Of a stretch of DNA of 64,000 nt, positions 24,663 through 32,429 are shown piece by piece (the first letter of the stretch is position 1; every line of letters starts with the position of its first letter). The stretch lies in NCBI GenBank assembly GCA_017542475.1, contig JAFXXD010000014.1, positions 1-64,000 of the forward strand. Direction: 5' to 3'. The notes beneath the pieces are model-generated. The model was not told the origin of the DNA. It saw nothing but the letters and a program-made list of their open reading frames with translations, and searched no databases. The DNA is from Ruminococcus sp. GTDB lineage: Bacteria; Bacillota; Clostridia; Oscillospirales; Ruminococcaceae. The position numbers were made by a program, and so were the translations under genes.

Positions 24663-27106
24663 TGTCCCTTATCGCGGAAACGGCTGTCAGCGGAACGGCT
24701 TACTCGTTCGATATGCTGTTCAGCTACGCTGTGCCCGAGGGTATGTCCGTAAAGGAAGGGTGCAGGGTGCTCGTGCCGTTCGGCAGGGGCAACAGGCGCA
24801 GGATAGGCGTAGTTATGAAGCTCACGGAGGGCAGCACTGCCCGCCTGAAGCCGCTTGCAGCGCAGATAGACGACGAGCCCGTGATATCGGGCGAGCTGAT
24901 GAAGCTTGCGGAGGTCCTCCGCGAGCAGACCTTCTGCACCTATTTTGACGCGGTTAAGACCATGCTCCCGCCCGGAATGGGAGTGAAGGCGAAGGAGACC
25001 TTCCGCCTTGTGCACAGCTTCACGGACGTGGCAGTGCTCAGTCCCGCGGCGGACGAGCTGCTCGAAACGCTGCGGTGTTCCGCAGGCGACAGGGAGCTCA
25101 CCGAGCTGCTGGACAACTACATCGCCGACAACGGCAGGCTGCTGGTAGACGAGCTGCTCGACGCGGGTGCTCTTGATTCCAACAACGCCTTCCGTCAGAG
25201 GGTGGGGGACGCCTCCGTGAAGATGGTGCGCCTCTCGGACGAATACCTCGCAGACCCGTCGAGCTTCGAGCTCACGCCAAAGCAGAAGAAGGCAGCCGCA
25301 TTTCTCACGGAGTACGGCGCGGCTTCGGTCAGGGAGGTCGCCTATATGTGCGGCTTCACGGACGCGGTGATAAGGCGTCTCGCGGCTTCGGGAGCGGCAG
25401 AGGAGTACGATATGGAGGTCCTCCGCGGCGTGGAGGACGGCTCCGACGAGCACACCGACCCGCGCGGGGTCGTCCTCTCGGACGAGCAGCAGGCGGCACA
25501 CGACGCAGTGCTCGCACAGATAAATGAAAACAAGCCCGCAGTCTTTCTGCTCCACGGCGTAACGGGGAGCGGAAAGACCTCGGTTTTTGAGAAGCTGATT
25601 TACGACACGACATCGCTGGGGCGTCAGGTGCTTATGCTCATTCCCGAGATAGGGCTGACCCCGCAGGTGCTGCGGAGATTCCGCTCGCTGTTCGGGGAGA
25701 GGGTCGCCGTCATACACAGCGGACTGTCGCTGGGTCAGCGGCTCGACGAATACAAACGCATAAAGCGGGGCGAGGCGGACATCGTGGTCGGCACGAGAAG
25801 CGCCGTATTTGCCCCTCTTGCCGATATCGGGCTCATCATCATCGACGAGGAGGGCGAGCGCTCGTACAAGTCGGACAGCTCGCCGCGCTATCTCGCGCAC
25901 GACATCGCCAAGCGCAGGTGCGTGACCCATAACGCAGTTCTTCTGCTTGCCTCGGCGACCCCGAGCATCGAGAGCTACTACCTTGCCGAGCGCGGGGCGT
26001 ACCGCCTGCTGGAGCTGAAAAGCCGCTACAGCAGCAACCCGCTGCCCGAGGTGAGCATCGTCGATATGAACGAGGAGCGCATGAGCGGCAACACGTCGGA
26101 GTTCAGCCGCGAGCTCGTGAATGAGGTCAACAAAAACCTCAGAAACGGCGAGCAGAGCATACTCCTTCTGAACAGGCGCGGCTATCACACGATAACGAGC
26201 TGCGTGGACTGTTTTCAGCCGATATACTGCCCGAACTGCTCGGTGCCGCTGACCTTCCACAAGAAGAATGGCAAGCTTATGTGCCACTACTGCGGCTACG
26301 CGGGCGACGAGCCGAAGACGTGTCCCGTGTGCGGCTCGGAGCGCCTGAAGCGTATGGGCTTCGGCACGCAGAAGCTGGAGGAGGAGCTCAGCGAGCTCTT
26401 CCCGACGGCAAGGATACTGCGAATGGACGCAGATACGACGTTCTCGCGCTACTCGTATGAGAAGGGCTTCAACGCCTTCCGCGACGGCGAGTACGATATA
26501 ATGATAGGCACGCAGATGATAGGCAAGGGTCTCGACTTCCCGAACGTGACGCTCGTGGGCGTGATGTCGGTGGACAAGGCGCTCTATAACGGCGACTTCC
26601 GCAGCTACGAGCGGACATTCTCGCTGATAGCGCAGGTAGTCGGCAGAGGCGGGCGCGGCGAGCGCTCGGGCAGGGCAATATTGCAGACCTTTATGCCCGA
26701 CCACTACGTGATGAACCTCGCGGCGGAGCAGGACTACAAGGGCTTCTACACCGAGGAGATAGCGATACGCAGGGCGATGATATTCCCGCCGATATGCGAT
26801 ATGTGCATATTCTGCTTTGCGGGAGTGACCGAGCCCGACACGAAGAAGGGCGCGGACGCAGTGCTGGAGCTGATGAACGTCAGACTCCGCGAATTACAGC
26901 CGAAAACGCCCGTGCGCGTGCTCGGACCCGTGAAAGCTTCGTATGGCAGACTGGGCGGCAAGTACCGCTACCGCATAATAATGAAATGCAAGAATACGGC
27001 GGAGATACGCGGCTTCATCAGCGGAATACTGACGGAGGGCGCGAAGCTCCCCGAGATGAGGAAAGCCGCGCTGTACGCCGATATGAACGGCGACGTGGGC
27101 GTATAA
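24662..27106 (+). CDS. priA: Primosomal replication-restart helicase PriA
   Basis: This 814-residue superfamily-2 helicase reloads the replisome at stalled forks. It has the Walker A G-V-T-G-S-G-K-T, a Walker B with D-E-E-G-E in place of the usual DEEH-like form, and paired zinc-binding Cys (C-x2-C ... C-P-N-C ... C-H-Y-C ... C-P-V-C, about 505-560). The helicase motifs I-G-T-Q-M-I-G-K-G-L-D-F and Q-V-V-G-R-G-G-R-G are also present. It starts at the TAATG junction with rpoZ. coaBC, usual here in Bacillus, is absent. Confidence 0.96.
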   Translation: MSLIAETAVSGTAYSFDMLFSYAVPEGMSVKEGCRVLVPFGRGNRRRIGVVMKLTEGSTARLKPLAAQIDDEPVISGELMKLAEVLREQTFCTYFDAVKTMLPPGMGVKAKETFRLVHSFTDVAVLSPAADELLETLRCSAGDRELTELLDNYIADNGRLLVDELLDAGALDSNNAFRQRVGDASVKMVRLSDEYLADPSSFELTPKQKKAAAFLTEYGAASVREVAYMCGFTDAVIRRLAASGAAEEYDMEVLRGVEDGSDEHTDPRGVVLSDEQQAAHDAVLAQINENKPAVFLLHGVTGSGKTSVFEKLIYDTTSLGRQVLMLIPEIGLTPQVLRRFRSLFGERVAVIHSGLSLGQRLDEYKRIKRGEADIVVGTRSAVFAPLADIGLIIIDEEGERSYKSDSSPRYLAHDIAKRRCVTHNAVLLLASATPSIESYYLAERGAYRLLELKSRYSSNPLPEVSIVDMNEERMSGNTSEFSRELVNEVNKNLRNGEQSILLLNRRGYHTITSCVDCFQPIYCPNCSVPLTFHKKNGKLMCHYCGYAGDEPKTCPVCGSERLKRMGFGTQKLEEELSELFPTARILRMDADTTFSRYSYEKGFNAFRDGEYDIMIGTQMIGKGLDFPNVTLVGVMSVDKALYNGDFRSYERTFSLIAQVVGRGGRGERSGRAILQTFMPDHYVMNLAAEQDYKGFYTEEIAIRRAMIFPPICDMCIFCFAGVTEPDTKKGADAVLELMNVRLRELQPKTPVRVLGPVKASYGRLGGKYRYRIIMKCKNTAEIRGFISGILTEGAKLPEMRKAALYADMNGDVGV

Positions 27107-27132
27107 AGGCGAAAAAGAAAGGAAAGATAGAT

Positions 27133-27594
27133 ATGGCACTCAGAAATATACTCACTGACAAGGACGAGGTCCTCCACAAGGTTTGCAGACCTGTGGAAAA
27201 ATTCGACGAGAAGCTCGCTGTGCTCCTCGACGATATGCACGAAACTCTCGACAAGGCGCAGGGACTCGGTCTTGCGGGACCGCAGGTCGGCATATGCAGA
27301 CGCATATTTATCATGCACCTTGAGGAGGGCAGCTTCGAGTGCATCAACCCTGAGGTATCTCAGCGCGAGGGCAGCCAGCGTGTGCAGGAGGGCTGCCTGT
27401 CCTGTCCGAACGTATGGGGCTATGTTACGCGTCCCAAGAGTGTTCACCTGAAGGCTCAGGACAGGAACGGCAACTGGTTCGAGCGCGACTTCACCGACCT
27501 CGGAGCGCAGTGCGTGTGCCACGAGAACGACCACCTCGACGGTCATGTATTCACCGAGATAGTGGAAGAATTTTTTGTTCCCGAGGAGGAATAA
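27133..27594 (+). CDS. def: Peptide deformylase
   Basis: It removes the formyl group from nascent proteins and pairs with Fmt encoded next. The 153 residues contain the three family motifs. G-L-G-L-A-G-P-Q-V-G has Gly where most have Ala; E-G-C-L-S carries the metal Cys; H-E-N-D-H-L-D-G carries the metal His pair and the catalytic Glu. GGAAAG lies upstream of the ATG at 27133. Confidence 0.96.
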   Translation: MALRNILTDKDEVLHKVCRPVEKFDEKLAVLLDDMHETLDKAQGLGLAGPQVGICRRIFIMHLEEGSFECINPEVSQREGSQRVQEGCLSCPNVWGYVTRPKSVHLKAQDRNGNWFERDFTDLGAQCVCHENDHLDGHVFTEIVEEFFVPEEE

Positions 27595-27595
27595 T

Positions 27596-28525
27596 ATGAA
27601 GGTAGTATTCATGGGAACTCCCGATTTTGCGGTACCGTGCCTGCGCGCGCTCGCGGAGGGCGGCTGCGAGGTCGCGGCGGTGTTCACCCAGCCCGACAAG
27701 CCGAAGGGCAGGGGCTACAAAATGATACCCACGCCCGTGAAGGCGGCGGCGGAGGGATACGGCATACCCGTGTACCAGCCGCTATCGCTGAGAAAGGGCG
27801 GGGACGCGGAGGAGAGTATGCGCATTTTGCACGATATTGCTCCCGAGCTGATAGTGGTCACCGCCTACGGACAGATACTGCCGAAGGAGATACTGGAGCT
27901 CCCGAAATACGGCTGCGTGAACATACACGCATCGCTGCTGCCGAGGTACAGGGGAGCGGCTCCGATAAACTGGGTACTGCTCAACGGCGAGACCGAGACG
28001 GGCGTGACCTCAATGCAGATGAGCGAGGGGCTCGACACGGGCGATATGCTCATAAAGCGAAGCACGGAAATCGGCGAAAATGAGACGTATGAGGAGCTCT
28101 ACACCCGCCTGTCGGAGATGGGCGGCGAGGTGCTCATGGACACCATAAAAGCGATAGAGAGCGGTACGCTCTCGCCCGAGAAGCAGGACGATTCGCTGAC
28201 CTGCTACTCGCCCATGATACGCAAGGAGATGAGTGCCCTCGACTTCTCGAAGACGGCGGCGGAGGTACACAATACCATCAGAGGCGTGACGGGCTTTGCG
28301 ATGCTTGAGGGCAAGCGTATCAAGGTCTACCGCTCGGCGATTTCGGACAAAATTGCTTCCGATGCGGAGAACGGCGAAATAGTCGATACCGACGCCTTCA
28401 CCGTGAAGTGCGGCGACGGAAAATGCGTGACATTCCTTGAGGTCCAGCCCGAGGGCAAAAAGCGAATGAGGACGGAGGACTTCCTCCGCGGAAAGAAGCT
28501 TACAAAGGGAGAAAAACTCTCCTGA
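27596..28525 (+). CDS. fmt: Methionyl-tRNA formyltransferase
   Basis: It formylates initiator Met-tRNA. The 309 residues show M-G-T-P-D-F-A-V-P at the start, the K-G-R-G loop, the catalytic N-I-H-A-S-L-L-P-R-Y-R-G-A-A-P-I block and the D-T-G-D motif. A C-terminal OB-fold domain follows. GAGGAGG of the def end serves as its ribosome-binding site, one base after the def stop. Confidence 0.97.
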   Translation: MKVVFMGTPDFAVPCLRALAEGGCEVAAVFTQPDKPKGRGYKMIPTPVKAAAEGYGIPVYQPLSLRKGGDAEESMRILHDIAPELIVVTAYGQILPKEILELPKYGCVNIHASLLPRYRGAAPINWVLLNGETETGVTSMQMSEGLDTGDMLIKRSTEIGENETYEELYTRLSEMGGEVLMDTIKAIESGTLSPEKQDDSLTCYSPMIRKEMSALDFSKTAAEVHNTIRGVTGFAMLEGKRIKVYRSAISDKIASDAENGEIVDTDAFTVKCGDGKCVTFLEVQPEGKKRMRTEDFLRGKKLTKGEKLS

Positions 28526-28538
28526 CGGAGGTGCGGAA

Positions 28539-29246
28539 ATGTACGGATACGGATATTCTTACGGCGATATATCGGCGTATATCACCGATATACTGCTGTT
28601 TCTCGGTATGATGATAATACCGCTCATAGCGCAGCTCGGCGTGAGCCTTACCTTCAGCAAATACAACAAGGTGCACAGCTCGCGCGGACTGACAGCCGAG
28701 CAGGTCGCGCGGCGTATACTCGACCTCAACGGCTTGCACGATGTAAGGATAGAGCGCGTCGGCGGCAAGCTCAGCGACAACTACGACCCGCGCGACAACG
28801 TCGTGCACCTGTCGGATTCGACCTACGGGAAGACCTCGGTCGCGGCGATAGGCATAGCGGCGCACGAGTGCGGACACGCCTGCCAGCACGCCGAGGCATA
28901 CAGACCGATACTCCTCAGAAACAAGCTCGTTCCCGTGACAAGCATATGCTCGCATCTGTGGTTCTACGTCTTTCTCGCGGGCTGCTTCCTCACCTTCCTG
29001 CCCTTCCTCAGATACGTTGGTATCCTGATGTTCTGCGCGGTGATACTCTTCCAGCTGCTGACGCTCCCGACCGAGCTCAACGCCAGCCGCCGCGCGATGA
29101 AAACGCTTGAAAACGACAGCATACTTGAACACAGCGAGCTCTCACCCGCCCGCAAGGTGCTGACGGCCGCCGCTATGACCTATATTGCGTCGCTGGCGTC
29201 GTCGTTTATGCAGCTTGCCAGACTGCTGATGAGGTCGAGAAGATGA
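28539..29246 (+). CDS. Membrane zinc metallopeptidase (YugP-like)
   Basis: This 235-residue integral membrane protein has an N-terminal helix (about 13-32), the zinc motif A-H-E-C-G-H-A-C-Q-H (HExxH) near residue 112 and further helices at 135-180 and 205-225. It matches the neutral zinc metallopeptidase family of Clostridia and Bacilli (YugP). Its position between fmt and rsmB is common in Clostridia. Natural substrates are unknown. It overlaps rsmB by 4 bases. Confidence 0.92.
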   Translation: MYGYGYSYGDISAYITDILLFLGMMIIPLIAQLGVSLTFSKYNKVHSSRGLTAEQVARRILDLNGLHDVRIERVGGKLSDNYDPRDNVVHLSDSTYGKTSVAAIGIAAHECGHACQHAEAYRPILLRNKLVPVTSICSHLWFYVFLAGCFLTFLPFLRYVGILMFCAVILFQLLTLPTELNASRRAMKTLENDSILEHSELSPARKVLTAAAMTYIASLASSFMQLARLLMRSRR

Positions 29247-30532
29247 CAGACCCGAGATTTCTTACCGTGAAGCTGCTGAGCAAGACGTTCCGCAGCGGAA
29301 GCTACTCAAATATCCAGCTCAGCGCGGGGCTTGATTCCTCCGACCTCGACGAGAGGGGGAGGAAGCTGTGCTCTGCGCTGTATTACGGAGTCATCGAGCG
29401 CAGGATAACGCTCGACCACATCATTTCGGGACTTTCCTCACGCCCGATAAGCAAGCTTGACGACGAAATTGTAAATATATTGCGGTGCGGTATATACCAG
29501 ATAATGTATATGGACAGCGTCCCCGACAACGCCGCCGTGAACGAGTCGGTGAACCTCGCAAAGCAGTTCGGCAAGACGAGCGCGGCGGGAATGGTGAACG
29601 CGATACTGCGCAACTTCATACGCAACGGCAAGCAGCTGACCCTGCCCGAATACGCGATAAAGCGCACATCTATCGAGTATTCCGCACCCGAGGAGCTTGT
29701 CCGCGAGCTGATGAAGAACGACGCACTGGAAGTCCTCACCTGCAAGCACAGGGACGGCGCATACGTCCGCAGGAACGCGCTGAAATGCACGGAGGAGGAG
29801 TTCGCAAGCTCGCTGACGGATAAGCTCGGAGAGGGCAGCATACGTCGGATCGACGCCCTTCCCGACTGCTGGCTCATATCTGGCGACCTCATACATACGC
29901 AGGCATTTGAGGACGGCTGGTTCCACGTGCAGAGCATGGCGTCGCAGTACATCTGCGCGGCGCTCGCACCGACCGAAAACGACCGAGTTTTAGACATCTG
30001 CGCCGCTCCCGGAGGCAAGACCTTCACGATGGCGGAGATGATGAACGGGCGGGGAGAGGTCTATGCCTTCGACCTCCACGAAAAGCGAGCGAAGCTTATC
30101 CGCGACGGAGCCGAAAGGCTCGGACTTGCCAATATTAAGGCTTCCGCGGGCGACGCAAGGAAATTCGACCCCAGCCTGCCGCAGTTCACGAAGATACTCT
30201 GCGACGTGCCCTGCTCGGGACTTGCTGTCATCAGCGTCAAGCCCGAGATAAAGTACAAGAAGCTGTCGGAGTTCGACGGCTTGCCTGAGATTCAGTACAA
30301 TATTGCTCACAACGCCCTGAACTATCTTGCGGTGGGCGGAGAGCTCGTCTACTCCACCTGCACGATACGCCGCGAGGAGAACGAGAAGGTCTGCGCGAGG
30401 CTGCTTCACGCCCACCCCGAGCTCGAGCCCGTGGAGCTCCCCGAGACAGACATTTCACCCGACCGCAGAACGGAGCTCCCTTACCGCTCGGTACGCGGCT
30501 TCTTTGTGGCGAAATTCCGCAGGAGAGTGTGA
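29243..30532 (+). CDS. rsmB: 16S rRNA m5C967 methyltransferase
   Basis: This 429-residue enzyme has an N-terminal NusB-like RNA-binding domain (about 1-130) and a C-terminal SAM-dependent methyltransferase domain. Motif I is D-I-C-A-A-P-G-G-K-T; the two catalytic Cys lie in D-V-P-C-S-G and Y-S-T-C-T-I. It starts inside the end of the peptidase gene (ATGA). Confidence 0.95.
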   Translation: MTDPRFLTVKLLSKTFRSGSYSNIQLSAGLDSSDLDERGRKLCSALYYGVIERRITLDHIISGLSSRPISKLDDEIVNILRCGIYQIMYMDSVPDNAAVNESVNLAKQFGKTSAAGMVNAILRNFIRNGKQLTLPEYAIKRTSIEYSAPEELVRELMKNDALEVLTCKHRDGAYVRRNALKCTEEEFASSLTDKLGEGSIRRIDALPDCWLISGDLIHTQAFEDGWFHVQSMASQYICAALAPTENDRVLDICAAPGGKTFTMAEMMNGRGEVYAFDLHEKRAKLIRDGAERLGLANIKASAGDARKFDPSLPQFTKILCDVPCSGLAVISVKPEIKYKKLSEFDGLPEIQYNIAHNALNYLAVGGELVYSTCTIRREENEKVCARLLHAHPELEPVELPETDISPDRRTELPYRSVRGFFVAKFRRRV

Positions 30533-30583
30533 GCGGGCGATTGCGAACGCTAAAGCAAAAAAAGACGAAAGGTGGTGCGAAAA

Positions 30584-31642
30584 TTGGAAAAAACGGATAT
30601 TTTGTCGCTCGAACTGCCCGAGCTGGAAGCCCTTCTTGAAGCGCAGGGAGAGAAAAAATTCCGCGCAAAACAGATATATCAGTGGCTTCACGTTAAAAGA
30701 ATTTTCGATTTTGACAAAATGACTGACCTATCTGTCCAATTACGCACACACCTTAAAGAATATTTTTGTGTAAATGGACTATTTGTGCAGAAAAAGCTTG
30801 AATCTTCTATAGATAATACTGTAAAATATCTGTATAGGCTTTCTGACGGGAACTATGTCGAGACCGTGCTGATGGAATACAGCTACGGTCACAGTATCTG
30901 CGTCTCCACGCAGGTCGGCTGCAAAATGGGCTGCCGCTTCTGCGCGTCCGCGATAGCGGGCTTTGTACGCAGCCTCACACCGTCGGAGATACTGATGCAG
31001 ATTTACGAGACCGAGCGGAACTCGGGCGTTAGGGTGTCGGGCGTCGTGCTCATGGGCATAGGCGAGCCCCTCGACAACTTCGACAATGTCGTGAAGTTCC
31101 TGCGGATACTCTCGGACGGCAAGGGCAATAATTTCAGCCTGCGCCACGTTTCACTCTCGACCTGCGGCGTAGTGCCGAGGATATACGACCTCGCGGAGCT
31201 GAAACTCCAGCTGACGCTGTGCATATCCCTCCACGCCGCCGACAATAATGCAAGAAGTGAAATAATGCCGATAAACAAGGCATATAATATACAGGAGCTC
31301 CTCGAAGCCTGCCGATACTACATCGACAGGACGGGACGTCGGATAACCTTCGAGTACGCGGTCATCAGCGGGGTGAATTCCTCGGATGAGGACGCGGACA
31401 GGCTCTCCGACCTGCTGAGAGGGCTCAACTGCCATGTGAACCTTATCCCCGTGAATCGGGTAAAAGAGAGAGATTACCATACCGCCCGCAGCGCAGTCGC
31501 GGACTTCGCGAAGCGCCTCGGAAAGCGCGGTATAAACGCTACCGTGAGACGCACTCTCGGCAGCGATATAGAGGCGGCGTGCGGTCAGCTCAGGCGTGAC
31601 GCCGCAAAGAAGGATACAGAGAACGGAGGTGCGGATGCGTGA
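30584..31642 (+). CDS. rlmN: 23S rRNA/tRNA m2A methyltransferase (radical SAM)
   Basis: It methylates A2503 of 23S rRNA and A37 of some tRNAs. The 352 residues have the radical-SAM C-K-M-G-C-R-F-C motif. I chose TTG 30584 (M-E-K-T-D) because AAAGGTGG lies 8 bases upstream; GTG codons at 30572 and 30575 overlap that site. A stretch at about 30690-30850 (residues 36-89) is clearly richer in A/T than the rest of the gene. The stop overlaps the next start (GTGA). Confidence 0.94.
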   Translation: MEKTDILSLELPELEALLEAQGEKKFRAKQIYQWLHVKRIFDFDKMTDLSVQLRTHLKEYFCVNGLFVQKKLESSIDNTVKYLYRLSDGNYVETVLMEYSYGHSICVSTQVGCKMGCRFCASAIAGFVRSLTPSEILMQIYETERNSGVRVSGVVLMGIGEPLDNFDNVVKFLRILSDGKGNNFSLRHVSLSTCGVVPRIYDLAELKLQLTLCISLHAADNNARSEIMPINKAYNIQELLEACRYYIDRTGRRITFEYAVISGVNSSDEDADRLSDLLRGLNCHVNLIPVNRVKERDYHTARSAVADFAKRLGKRGINATVRRTLGSDIEAACGQLRRDAAKKDTENGGADA

Positions 31643-32364
31643 GATTCAGATACGGTTCGGACATTGGTCTGAGGCGTGAAGAAAATCAGGACGCGGTAAG
31701 ATGTGAATACTTCGGGCACAACGTCCTCGCTGTCGTGTGCGACGGCATGGGCGGTGAGCGCGCGGGCAGAGAAGCGAGCCAGATAGCTATCGACGAGTTC
31801 TACCAGCGCTTTTCCGACGGCTACAGCGAGAGCCTCGACACCGACGGTATCCGCAAGCTTATGATATCGGCGATATCAGCGGCAAACTCCGTGATATATA
31901 CCAAGGCAAGGCTCGATTTCAAGAACTTCGGAATGGGCACGACCTGCGTAGCGGCGTTCGTGACAGCCGACAAGGCTTTCATCGCCAATGTGGGCGACAG
32001 CCGAGCCTACCTCGTCACCGAAACGGGTATCCACCAGATAACCACCGACCACAACGTCCCCGCGCTGCTGTTCGAGCAGGGCAAGATAACCGAGGAAGAG
32101 ATGATAGACCACCCGCAGAGACATATGCTCGTCCGCGCGGTAGGCGTCGAAAAGACGGTGCTCACCGACACCTTCATCCTCGACTACGAGGACAAGATAC
32201 ATCTGCTCCTGTGCTCCGACGGTCTGTCGGGCTACTGCACCGATGAGGAGATATACGGCGTGATCGGCGGGCAGGAGCTCGACGCTATGCCCGATGAGCT
32301 GATAAAGCTCGCAAACGGCAAGGGCGGACGCGACAACGTGACGGTCGCGCTCGTGTGGGACTGA
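31639..32364 (+). CDS. stp: PP2C-type Ser/Thr protein phosphatase
   Basis: This metal-dependent phosphatase (PrpC/Stp1 type) reverses the kinase encoded next. The 241 residues carry the PP2C metal motifs: C-D-G-M-G-G, V-G-D-S-R-A-Y, C-S-D-G-L-S and G-G-R-D-N-V-T-V. The GTG start at 31639 has GGAGGT 8 bases upstream. Confidence 0.95.
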   Translation: MRFRYGSDIGLRREENQDAVRCEYFGHNVLAVVCDGMGGERAGREASQIAIDEFYQRFSDGYSESLDTDGIRKLMISAISAANSVIYTKARLDFKNFGMGTTCVAAFVTADKAFIANVGDSRAYLVTETGIHQITTDHNVPALLFEQGKITEEEMIDHPQRHMLVRAVGVEKTVLTDTFILDYEDKIHLLLCSDGLSGYCTDEEIYGVIGGQELDAMPDELIKLANGKGGRDNVTVALVWD

Positions 32365-32429
32365 GCCGCAATTGTTAGGTTTTTGATTAATGCCAAATAG
32401 AACAACAGATCTGAAGGAAGGATAAGACC

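Noticed and set aside
24563..26704. Long open frame on the minus strand opposite priA
   Set aside because: It mirrors the codon pattern of priA, has no ribosome-binding site, and its product is rich in Arg, His and Leu without any known domain.
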